A DNA stretch of 13,712 nt from Bacteroidales bacterium UBA6340 (GTDB lineage: Bacteria; Bacteroidota; Bacteroidia; Bacteroidales; Paludibacteraceae), in NCBI GenBank assembly GCA_002440265.1, contig DJSG01000040.1, positions 1-13,712 of the forward strand, in the 5' to 3' direction. A model generated the notes under the pieces. The model was not told the origin of the DNA. It saw nothing but the letters and a program-made list of their open reading frames with translations, and ran no database searches. Positions 1-7,028 of the stretch are shown here, piece after piece (position 1 is the first letter of the stretch; each line of letters starts with the position of its first letter). A program made the translations under genes and the position numbers.

Positions 1-40
1 ACTCGCGGACACTACCGTCCGGGAACGAAATTTTAATCAT
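1..40 (-). CDS. thrS: Threonyl-tRNA synthetase, N-terminal fragment (cut by window edge)
   Basis: The minus strand from the ATG at 38-40 reads MIKISFPDGSVRE and runs off the left edge. This is the opening of the TGS domain of bacterial ThrRS; related Bacteroidetes enzymes begin MIKITFPDGSVRE. ThrRS charges tRNA-Thr with threonine in the cytoplasm. Only 13 codons are present, so no catalytic motif can be checked. The identification rests on this very conserved start and on a Bacteroidetes promoter placed suitably upstream (101-131), predicting a leader of about 54 nt. It lies downstream of tmRNA in the same orientation but has its own promoter. In many bacteria infC-rpmI-rplT follow thrS; that would lie outside the window. 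Confidence 0.8.
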   Translation of the reverse strand, partial: MIKISFPDGSVRE

Positions 41-100
41 AATAAACGTACAAATGTTTACGGCTCCGGGCGCACAAATGCCCTTTCGCCAATTCGCCTG

Positions 101-131
101 CAAAGATACGCAAAATATTTTACCCGCACAA
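101..131 (-). promoter_or_regulatory. Bacteroidetes-type promoter for thrS
   Basis: On the minus strand the -7 box TATCTTTG (101-108) fits TAnnTTTG, and a -33 TTG lies at 129-131. The spacer is 20 nt, as in the other strong promoters of this window. The expected start of transcription is near 94-96. Confidence 0.6.
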
Positions 132-188
132 CTATCCCCTCTGTGCCGCCCACCTCCGCGACAACGCAAAGTGCATCATACCCATACG

Positions 189-224
189 AAAAAGGACCGG
201 CTGAACTTGTCATCCGACCCTTTT
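189..224 (-). terminator. Intrinsic-terminator-like hairpin after tmRNA
   Basis: Just past the tmRNA 3' end, the minus strand has AAAAGG (219-224) pairing with CCTTTT (190-195). A second helix CGG/CCG lies inside after a 2x2 mismatch, and the structure ends in a run of five T on the transcribed strand (189-193). Position and the T run fit a tmRNA terminator. The stem is AT-rich and interrupted, so it may be only moderately efficient. Confidence 0.45.
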
Positions 225-227
225 CTG

Positions 228-617
228 TGGAGATAGCGGGATTCGAACCCGCGTCCAAACAAGGAACCAATATGCTTTCTACACGCTTATCTTGGACTTC
301 ATTTTCGTGCGATGACAAGACCCAAGCCACCAATCATCGCCTTATCTGCTTTGTCTCACCCTTGCGTCGCAGCCCGCAAGAGCCAGCCTTGATATTTCCG
401 CACCGCTATATCCTTTGAGCCTCATAGGCGGGGGCTGGGAGCGATGTCTCGGTTCAGCACCTTGTGCCGAAACTAAGCCGATCTACTATACTTCGATCAA
501 GCAGCGAGAGCTACATTGTTGTTGCCAGTTAAACTGTTTGAACCCTGTGTACGAGCGGTGTTCATGCTCGGCGTGCTTACATACCTGCTCTACCTGCTGT
601 CAAAACCAAATATCCCC
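228..617 (-). ncRNA. ssrA: Transfer-messenger RNA (tmRNA)
   Basis: This is tmRNA, which rescues ribosomes stalled on broken mRNA and tags the nascent peptide for proteolysis. The 5' end GGGGATA (617-611) pairs with TATCTCC (235-229) to form the 7-bp acceptor stem (one G-U), with discriminator A at 228. CCA is not encoded (CAG follows), so it must be added afterwards. The T arm with GGTTCGAATCCC is at about 236-255. The D-like loop follows the 5' stem (TTTTGACAGCAGG). The tag reading frame is at 497-526, and pseudoknot-rich sequence fills 255-480. The length of 390 nt is normal. I matched blocks around the tag, after the tag and before the T arm to remembered Bacteroides tmRNA. The promoter is at 662-692, so about 38 nt of 5' precursor must be removed, presumably by RNase P. 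Apparent ORFs over this region are not real. Confidence 0.95.
497..526 (-). other. tmRNA proteolysis-tag reading frame (GNNNVALAA)
   Basis: On the minus strand, GGC AAC AAC AAT GTA GCT CTC GCT GCT TGA encodes GNNNVALAA and a stop. The resume codon GGC, the nine-residue length and the ALAA end match the Bacteroidetes tag type (GETNYALAA in Bacteroides fragilis, as I recall it). Positions 2, 3 and 5 differ from that tag. The C-terminal ALAA is the part read by ClpXP-type proteases in well-studied bacteria. Confidence 0.9.
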
Positions 618-661
618 ATAGTATGTACGATTTGCATCGTGTGTACATCACAAAGCCGCTG

Positions 662-692
662 CAAAATTATACAAAATCTACGAATTGCACAA
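662..692 (-). promoter_or_regulatory. Bacteroidetes-type promoter for tmRNA
   Basis: On the minus strand, -7 box TAATTTTG (662-669) and -33 TTG (690-692) are separated by exactly 20 nt. Transcription should start near 655, upstream of the mature tmRNA 5' end at 617. Confidence 0.65.
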
Positions 693-803
693 TACCATTG
701 CGTAAAATAATCATGTCTCCTCCACCTAAATCAGCTGTTTTTCCTAATTACCTACAACCAGGGAATTATATGGCTAATTATACGACAATTACATGTTTTG
801 TGA

Positions 804-2198
804 TTATTTCGCTGTGGTTGCCCTGCACATTTGCCTGTATTTTTTGTTAAACCGCGTATGGAACAGCACGGCGGCAAACGTCAATCCCACAATAAATCCC
901 ACCCAGATACCGGCTGCCCCCATATCCAACGGGAACGCGCACACCAATCCGACACTCAGCCCCACAATGATGTACGACACAAAAGCAATCACCATTGGCA
1001 CCTTCACATCGGTGATACCGCGCAGCATAGCCGCCCCGACTGCCTGCAATCCGTCGGAATACTGGTACAAACCCGCAAATATCAGCAGTTGCGATGCAAT
1101 AGCAATCACCTCCGCATCTTCCGTAAACAGCAGCGGGATGTAATGGCGCAAACCAATCATCAGTGCTGCGGCAAAGGTGTTTATCAGCACTACCAGATGA
1201 ATACTGGCGTTGCTTGCCATACGCACTGCCGGCAGGTCGCCTTTGCCCAACTGATGCGAGACGCGTATTGTGGTACCCGCACCGATACCCAGTGCCAGCA
1301 TAAACGTGAGGTTGGACACCTGCGTAGCAATCTGATGCGCCGCAATAGCCTCTTTGCTAATCCACCCGACCACCACTACCGCAAGAGTGAAAGTCACTGT
1401 CTCAAAGAATGTCTGACCGCCTATCGGGAACCCGATTCGGGCGATATGGCATACCTCGCGCCACGACGAGAGACGGCGCGAGAACATCTGCAGGTATCCG
1501 CGCCAGTTACGGTGCAGTGCGATGACGGCAAACATACATATCGGCATGCCCACGCGCGAAACCAATGTGGCAATACCCGCACCGGTGGCACCCATCGCGG
1601 GCGCACCCCAATGACCATAGATGAACACCCGGTTCAGCAGCACATTCAGCGCATTCATGGTCAGCACGATAATCATTGCCACCACCGTATTGCCCAAGCC
1701 CTCGAGGAACTGCTTTTGCAGGCAGAACAGCAGGTACGGCAACAGCGAAATCACAATCAATATATAGTACGGGCGTGCCACTTCCACCACCTCCGCATCT
1801 TGCCCGAAATGACCAAGCAGCGGAATGCATATCGCCAGAAGCAGGGTAGTAATCACACCGATTATCAGTGTGAAATACAATCCGTTTTGCAGCAGCGAGG
1901 CTATCTTTCTGCGTATGATGTCGCCCTTTTCGGGGTATTCCGACATCTCGCCGTCCTGCACCCCAATCAACGGCGTCAAGCCCATCAGTGCACCCGACGC
2001 AAACACCATGACGGTAAAGAACAGCGCATTCGAAAAACTCACCGCCGCCAAATCAACGGTGGCATAATGCCCCACCATCATTGTGTCAAACAGTCCCACC
2101 AACGCTCCGCCTATCTGCGTGAGCATCACGGGAATGGCAACCTTCAGGTTACGCTTGTAGTAAGGAAGATACTCCTTCAGTTTCTTGATTAACAGCAT
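804..2198 (-). CDS. MATE family multidrug/Na+ (or H+) antiporter, NorM-type
   Basis: This 464-residue inner-membrane protein has the length and 12 hydrophobic segments of the MATE family, which exports cationic drugs and metabolites in exchange for Na+ or H+. Signature regions are GLFDTMMVGH (35-44, TM1), GFPIGGQTFFE (256-266, TM7), AHQIATQVSNLTFMLALGIG (287-306) and DGLQAVGAAMLRGITD (382-397, TM10). The acidic residues D38, E266 and D382 sit where Vibrio cholerae NorM has its functional D36, E255 and D371, so the pump looks intact. The ATG at 2196-2198 is preceded two codons upstream by an in-frame TGA, which fixes it as the only ATG start. No TTG-N20-TAnnTTTG promoter lies close upstream; the best candidate is a -7-like box at 2498-2505, giving a leader of about 295 nt. 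The substrate cannot be told from sequence. No clear terminator is seen in 618-803. Confidence 0.93.
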   Translation of the reverse strand: MLLIKKLKEYLPYYKRNLKVAIPVMLTQIGGALVGLFDTMMVGHYATVDLAAVSFSNALFFTVMVFASGALMGLTPLIGVQDGEMSEYPEKGDIIRRKIASLLQNGLYFTLIIGVITTLLLAICIPLLGHFGQDAEVVEVARPYYILIVISLLPYLLFCLQKQFLEGLGNTVVAMIIVLTMNALNVLLNRVFIYGHWGAPAMGATGAGIATLVSRVGMPICMFAVIALHRNWRGYLQMFSRRLSSWREVCHIARIGFPIGGQTFFETVTFTLAVVVVGWISKEAIAAHQIATQVSNLTFMLALGIGAGTTIRVSHQLGKGDLPAVRMASNASIHLVVLINTFAAALMIGLRHYIPLLFTEDAEVIAIASQLLIFAGLYQYSDGLQAVGAAMLRGITDVKVPMVIAFVSYIIVGLSVGLVCAFPLDMGAAGIWVGFIVGLTFAAVLFHTRFNKKYRQMCRATTAK

Positions 2199-2241
2199 AC
2201 ATCATCATTGTACAAGTATTGACGACCACTATTCGTGCAGG

Positions 2242-2379
2242 TCAGTTTCGCACAATGCCAATATACACGTCTCTATAGGTAAGAGGAACTATCTCTTTTC
2301 CGAACCGGTATGCTTTCGGACGCTTTTGAGGCTCAACTCTTGTGTTAGAGGAAGTCGGCACCGAGGTTCTGTACCACAA
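2242..2379 (-). other. Unrecognised 45-codon ORF upstream of the MATE gene
   Basis: The minus strand from a TTG at 2377-2379 to a TGA at 2242-2244 is open for 45 codons. The frame is closed upstream by TAG at 2383-2385; GTG at 2359-2361 is another possible start. The product includes RVEPQKRPKAYRFGKEIVPL and then TYRDVYIGIVRN, a mixed, lysine/arginine-rich composition that looks more protein-like than neighbouring frames. It ends 43 bp before the MATE start, on the same strand. It could be a leader ORF, a small gene, a piece of a dispersed repeat or chance. There is no ATG and I recognise no family. Confidence 0.2.
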
Positions 2380-2497
2380 ATTCTATGCCAAAACTAACTC
2401 CGCTTCACCGCACCACGCGTTACACCTCCCGACCGCTCCCCTTCTTCTTCCGCGTAATGCTTGTATATGTCAATAAATTAAAATAGATTGTCTCGTG

Positions 2498-2547
2498 CAA
2501 ATATACACATATCCCCGAGAGAATACCGAGAGAACTCCGAGCAAACA
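2498..2547 (-). promoter_or_regulatory. -7-like box with upstream 11-bp direct repeats (candidate regulated MATE promoter)
   Basis: On the minus strand TATATTTG (2498-2505) fits TAnnTTTG exactly, but no TTG occurs at the expected -33 position (2526-2528). That position is covered by three direct repeats of 11 bp, written on the plus strand: CCGAGAGAATA (2515-2525), CCGAGAGAACT (2526-2536) and a degenerate CCGAGCAAACA (2537-2547). One-helical-turn repeats replacing the upstream box resemble activator-dependent promoters of the PhoB/OmpR type. The link to the MATE gene rests only on orientation. Confidence 0.35.
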
Positions 2548-2593
2548 TCTGCAAAGCGCAACCCGTTTGGTATCTTGTAATGGCTGATTTGTT

Positions 2594-2684
2594 AAACTAT
2601 CATAACGCTTCGATTCCCGCTTCACAGGCATAGTGTGGGGACGACGCGTCCCGCGTCGTCTGTTCCGATAAACCCTGATAGTTT
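2594..2684. repeat. 91-bp element with 9-bp terminal inverted repeats and central hairpin
   Basis: AAACTATCA (2594-2602) and TGATAGTTT (2676-2684) are perfect inverted repeats. Between them GACGACGCG (2640-2648) and CGCGTCGTC (2652-2660) form a perfect 9-bp, GC-rich hairpin with a 3-base loop. No T run follows the hairpin, so it is not a typical terminator. No clear target-site duplication flanks the ends. It may be a miniature mobile or REP-like element, or a structured region without mobility. Confidence 0.4.
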
Positions 2685-2704
2685 GCTCTAAAATAGAAAG
2701 GCTG

Positions 2705-2735
2705 TTGCACAAGTCGGGCTTTTTTTGTACCTTTG
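2705..2735 (+). promoter_or_regulatory. Bacteroidetes-type promoter for tamB-yifB
   Basis: TTG (2705-2707), a 20-nt spacer and TACCTTTG (2728-2735) match TTG-N20-TAnnTTTG. Transcription should begin near 2741. This rules out a tamB start at the in-frame TTG at 2733, which lies inside the -7 box. Confidence 0.65.
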
Positions 2736-2783
2736 CGGAATTATAAGGTAGTGTTGATTGTAAACCTGTTACTTGTTAACTGT

Positions 2784-5700
2784 GTGAAAAAAGTTCTGAT
2801 AGACATAGCGATATTCTTGGCAACCCTGCTGCTGTTGGCGGGGGGCGGATTGCTGTTGCTGAATCAGAGCCGTGTGCAGACCTATATCATCGGGCTGGTA
2901 ACCGACCGGTTGGCGGAGGAGATAGGTGCGGACGTGCATATCAAACGCTTTGACTTGCGTCCGTTCAACAGACTGACATTGGATAGCGTCTATCTGAGCG
3001 ACCAACAGCATGATACACTGGCATTTATCGACCACCTGCACGTGCGCTTTCAACCGCTGTCGCTGAGAGACAATCGTCTGGATTTTGAACTGATAGACCT
3101 CCAACGACCCTACATCAACATACAGAAAGAAGGGAAAGACCGACTGAACTGCACGTTCCTCATAGAGCGGTTTCATTCCGACTCCACGGCATTTCCGTTG
3201 CGTGTGAACATTGACGCGCTGCAGTTGAGAGACATGCGGGTAAGGTACGACGAACTGCTGGTGGACCAAATCAATGTGGACTTCGTACTGCCTGTGTTCA
3301 GTAGTGATTCGTTGGACTTCACGATACAATCGTTGTCACTACAGGCGCAGTTGGACAGACTGGACGCAGGCTTTCATGCTGACATACATGGCGACCTGGA
3401 TTCGCTCTTCGCTGACAAGATGCAACTGACCTATCGCGGGCAGCAACTCTTTGACGGCGACTTGGCTGTATATCATCCTACGATACTGGACTCGCTGTAT
3501 GTGCAGGCGGATTGCAACGATTTGTTCCTGAATCACGCGCTGTTGCAGGACATGCTATCGCAGTTGTTCCGCAAGCCGTGGCACCTGCCCAAACCCGTAG
3601 CAACGCTGGGTAATATCCACTACAAGGGCTTTGTGGCGGGGCGGTTTGAAGATATGCAACTGCATGGTGCGTTCAGTAGTGCGCTTGGCTCGCTGACTGT
3701 AAACGGGTCGGCAAAGACGGACACGACGTTTCAGAATATCGATTTCTGCGGTCATGTATCCACACGACGCTTCCATTTGGGCAGATTGATAAGCAGCAAG
3801 GATGTGGGTGTGGTGGCTATGAGTGCGCATGTGGATGTGGAAGCAGGCAACAGCCGACCCCTGTCGTGTGTGGCAAACGCGCATATCAACAAGATAGAGT
3901 ACAAGGGGTATACGTATAGGAATATCCGTTTTGACGGGTCGTTTGAGGATGAATTGGTGAGCGGTAATCTGCATATTGACGATGCGAACATCGGTTTGCA
4001 CGCTATGGGTATGGCGGATTGGTCGGAAGCCGATACACGGATAGACCTTGCCGCACGGATACAGCACTTCCGTCCGGGGGCGTTGCACCTCTTGGAGAAG
4101 TACCCCGATATGGAAGTGGAAGCCATGAACTACGTCAGCATATTCACGTCGGGCAGCAGCGTGGCACAGATGATGGACAATATGACGGGGTACGTGATAG
4201 TGGACACATTGCTGTTGCGCAACGGCGGGAAAGAGATGACGATGGAACAGATAAAGGTGCAGGTGGACCACACATTGGACAAGGGTCGCCCTCTGCACCA
4301 ATTGAAGATACAGTCGGATTACCTGACTGCGGGTGTTATGGGGCATTTTGCGTATAACACGCTGCCCTCCACCTACCGTGCGTTTATGCAGCAGTACCTG
4401 CCGTCGTTGCACGCAGCAGAGAGTGATGTGATGGTGAAACGGCATACCAATGACTTGGACTTCTATGCCTATTTCCGAGACTTGGACAAGATAACCGAAA
4501 CCCTTGGGCTTGGGATACACTTGCCCTCCTATCCGACAATCAAAGGGTATGTGCATGAGTCGGAGAATATGTTCGGTTTGCAAGCGTATATCCCCCGTCT
4601 GGCAGGGGCAAAGGCTTCGATGCAGGACATTACCGTTTCGGCAAACAATGCGGACAACAGGATAGGCTTGTCGGTGTACGCACTCAACCACCTGCCTCAG
4701 GACAACCCTACAACCGCCAAGATAGGCGATGTGAAGACGTATCTGGATATGACCGCAAAGGATGACGTGATAGGTCTGACCGTGCGGCTTGACAATACGG
4801 ACAGTGTCCGCAATGAGGGCGTGATACGTGTTTCGACCATGCTGCAGCAGTATGCCAACCGTCCTATATGGGACGTACATATCCACCCGAGCAACATCGT
4901 GTTGAATGACTCGGTGTGGAGCATTGAGGACGCACATATCATCTATACCGCCGCCGACCAAACCTTGGCGGTGGAGCACTTCGGGCTTAGCACAAGCCAT
5001 CAGTCAATCCGTGCCAACGGTATGGCATCGAAGAGTGTGGAGGACTCGATAGATGTGGCGTTGGAGAACATCAATGTGAACTACCTGCTCTCGTACACGA
5101 ATGTGGCGCATGCGCTGTCGGTGGACGGTGCAGCCACAGGCTGGGCTACTATATACGGTTTGTTCTCCCAACCGATGTTCGAGGCACAGGCTACCATACC
5201 CGATGCGGGTCTGAACGGTGTGCCTTTGGGCAGGGCTGTAGCAGAGGCGCACCTGGATAAGGAGAACAAAACGGTGGTCATCACAGGCGATGTGATAGAC
5301 AGTACGGAATATACGATAGCCCATGTGGACGGGTTGGTGAAACCTGAAGGATACTGGGAACTGGACATTGCGTGCGACAGTGTGAACCTTGCCATAGTCA
5401 ATTTCTGGACCAAAGGAATACTCTCCGACCTCAAAGGATTGGGTTACGGCAACCTGCACATAGGCGGTCACAGGCGTGAGACATACATCACGGCAGGTCT
5501 GTACGGCAAGAACGCCCAACTGACGGTGCCGATGATAGGGGCGACGTTCATGTTCTCGGACTCGGTGCTGATGGACTCTACATCCATACGCTTTCCGCAT
5601 ATCACACTATACGACAAGGAAGGGCACAAGGGTACGTTTGACGGCGTGCTGAGTCATACACAGTTTGAAGATTTCCGTTATAAGATGACGGCAAGCGTGG

Positions 5701-7001
5701 ACAAGATGCTGGCACTCAATTTGCCATACGACTCGCAGTCGATGTTCTACGGCAAGGTGTATGGTACAGGAACGGTGGATATACAGGGCGACGAGCGTGA
5801 GTGCCGTATCGGTGTGAATGCACGGACGGAATCAAAGTCCAAGTTCTACCTGAGTATCAACACAGCCAGTACAGCCGCCAACACTTCGTTTATCAATTTC
5901 GTTCAGCCCGATACGACTACCCATGACTTGCTGCGGCTGCTGCAACAGCCTGCGGAAAAGCAGGCAAAGGCAGAGAAGAAGAGTTCGACAAGGGTGCTGC
6001 TCTCGCTGCAAGTGGAAGCAACCCCGCAGGCAGAGATTAACCTGCGCATGGGCGGTGATGACGGTTTGCGTGGTCGCGGGGAAGGCAATCTGAAGTTGAA
6101 CTATGACGACAGGACAGGCGATGTGCAGTTGCTGGGCACCTATACCCTGCAGTCGGGTACGTTTACGTTCTCGCTTGGCAATATCGTTCGCCGCAGTTTC
6201 GAGATAGCAGAGGGTAGCCGTGTGATATGGAGCGGTGACCCGACCTCTCCGAGTGTGGACGTTACAGGCAAGTACCACCTGACTGCCTCGCTGCGCGACC
6301 TGTACGGAAGCGAGATAGAGCAGTTGGCAACCAACAGGACATCGGTGCCGGTGAACTGTGTGCTCCACATGACCGACCAATTGTTCAACCCTATTATCTC
6401 GTTTGCCATCGAACTGCCGCAGTCCGATGAGTCGGTGCAAAGCCAAGTGCGCTCGATGATTAACACCAACGAGATGCTGATGCGTCAGGTGATATACCTG
6501 TTGGTATTCAACCGGTTCTATACGCCTGACTACCTGCAGAACACCAAGAATGTGGGGCTTAACGAGACCTACTCGCTGCTCTCGTCCACTATCACGGGGC
6601 AGATAAACGCATGGTTGAGCAAACTGACCGATGTCTTCACCATGGGCTTCAATATCCGCACGGACGGCGAGGGGGCTACGGCAAGTCAGGAGTACGAGGC
6701 GAACTTCCAAATACATCCTGTCAGCCAACTGCTGATAAACGGTAACTTCGGGTACCGCTACAATGACCTGAGCAACCGTCCGTTCTTCGGCGACCTTGAC
6801 ATAGAGTATATGCTGACCGAGAACGGGAAACTGCGCTTGAAAGCCTATACGCATACGGTGGACAAGTACTCGCTGCGGCAGGCGAATACGGTGCAGGGCG
6901 TGGGCTTTGTGTTCAAGCACGACTTCAACTGGACACCCCGTCACAAGAAGGACAGCACGCGGACGACAACGCCGCGGGACAGCGTTGCTACAGAGAAATA
7001 A
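2784..7001 (+). CDS. tamB: TamB-like translocation/assembly protein (DUF490 C-terminal domain)
   Basis: From the GTG at 2784 this encodes 1405 residues. The start reads (M)KKVLIDIAIFLATLLLLAG, two lysines then one membrane anchor (about residues 6-26), followed by a very long beta-rich region as in AsmA/TamB proteins that span the periplasm. The C-terminal TamB domain runs from about residue 1085 to 1370, with LRMGGDDGLRGRGEGNLKL, GTYTLQSGTFTFSLGN and the short repeat-like beta-barrel end GNFGYRYNDL. TamB-family proteins are implicated in outer-membrane protein assembly and lipid transport between membranes; a partner TamA/BamA-like protein is not in the window. The start was chosen because the frame upstream overlaps the promoter, and because KK before the hydrophobic segment is a normal anchor; GTG at 2751 is an alternative. 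yifB follows after 27 bp, likely in the same transcript. Confidence 0.88.
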   Translation: MKKVLIDIAIFLATLLLLAGGGLLLLNQSRVQTYIIGLVTDRLAEEIGADVHIKRFDLRPFNRLTLDSVYLSDQQHDTLAFIDHLHVRFQPLSLRDNRLDFELIDLQRPYINIQKEGKDRLNCTFLIERFHSDSTAFPLRVNIDALQLRDMRVRYDELLVDQINVDFVLPVFSSDSLDFTIQSLSLQAQLDRLDAGFHADIHGDLDSLFADKMQLTYRGQQLFDGDLAVYHPTILDSLYVQADCNDLFLNHALLQDMLSQLFRKPWHLPKPVATLGNIHYKGFVAGRFEDMQLHGAFSSALGSLTVNGSAKTDTTFQNIDFCGHVSTRRFHLGRLISSKDVGVVAMSAHVDVEAGNSRPLSCVANAHINKIEYKGYTYRNIRFDGSFEDELVSGNLHIDDANIGLHAMGMADWSEADTRIDLAARIQHFRPGALHLLEKYPDMEVEAMNYVSIFTSGSSVAQMMDNMTGYVIVDTLLLRNGGKEMTMEQIKVQVDHTLDKGRPLHQLKIQSDYLTAGVMGHFAYNTLPSTYRAFMQQYLPSLHAAESDVMVKRHTNDLDFYAYFRDLDKITETLGLGIHLPSYPTIKGYVHESENMFGLQAYIPRLAGAKASMQDITVSANNADNRIGLSVYALNHLPQDNPTTAKIGDVKTYLDMTAKDDVIGLTVRLDNTDSVRNEGVIRVSTMLQQYANRPIWDVHIHPSNIVLNDSVWSIEDAHIIYTAADQTLAVEHFGLSTSHQSIRANGMASKSVEDSIDVALENINVNYLLSYTNVAHALSVDGAATGWATIYGLFSQPMFEAQATIPDAGLNGVPLGRAVAEAHLDKENKTVVITGDVIDSTEYTIAHVDGLVKPEGYWELDIACDSVNLAIVNFWTKGILSDLKGLGYGNLHIGGHRRETYITAGLYGKNAQLTVPMIGATFMFSDSVLMDSTSIRFPHITLYDKEGHKGTFDGVLSHTQFEDFRYKMTASVDKMLALNLPYDSQSMFYGKVYGTGTVDIQGDERECRIGVNARTESKSKFYLSINTASTAANTSFINFVQPDTTTHDLLRLLQQPAEKQAKAEKKSSTRVLLSLQVEATPQAEINLRMGGDDGLRGRGEGNLKLNYDDRTGDVQLLGTYTLQSGTFTFSLGNIVRRSFEIAEGSRVIWSGDPTSPSVDVTGKYHLTASLRDLYGSEIEQLATNRTSVPVNCVLHMTDQLFNPIISFAIELPQSDESVQSQVRSMINTNEMLMRQVIYLLVFNRFYTPDYLQNTKNVGLNETYSLLSSTITGQINAWLSKLTDVFTMGFNIRTDGEGATASQEYEANFQIHPVSQLLINGNFGYRYNDLSNRPFFGDLDIEYMLTENGKLRLKAYTHTVDKYSLRQANTVQGVGFVFKHDFNWTPRHKKDSTRTTTPRDSVATEK

Positions 7002-7028
7002 CATATTGATATACACAATCTTATCACC

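Larger units (their letters stand above)
2199..2783. other. Long non-genic stretch between MATE gene and tamB
   Basis: This stretch of 585 bases has no recognisable gene. From left to right it holds a presumed MATE leader with an unrecognised small ORF (2242-2379), a -7-like box and 11-bp direct repeats (2498-2547), a 91-bp inverted-repeat element (2594-2684), and the tamB promoter (2705-2735) with its leader. A weak hairpin CCGAA...TTCGG sits at 2300-2319. Frames longer than about 60 codons here look like chance. Confidence 0.6.

Noticed and set aside
58..418. Open frames of about 90 codons on both strands over the left region
   Set aside because: They overlap the tmRNA gene and its terminator. 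The RNA explains the sequence, and the frames show no protein features.
831..2192. 453-codon open frame on the plus strand, antisense to the MATE gene
   Set aside because: The product is rich in His, Gln and Arg with no hydrophobic core or motif. It is the mirror of a well-supported 12-helix transporter.
2330..2476. 48-codon plus-strand open stretch (VLEEVGTEVLYHKF...)
   Set aside because: It overlaps the minus-strand small ORF on the opposite strand, has no promoter or ATG, and ends in Pro/Leu/Cys-rich sequence. It is most likely the shadow of whatever the minus strand holds.
2640..2660. Perfect GC hairpin as a terminator for an upstream plus-strand gene
   Set aside because: There is no T run after it on either strand and no gene on the plus strand ending before it. 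It fits better as the core of the inverted-repeat element.
2470..2712. 80-codon minus-strand open frame across the inverted-repeat element
   Set aside because: It runs through the 91-bp repeat, the direct repeats and the -33 region of the tamB promoter. Composition is Arg-rich and unlike a folded protein.
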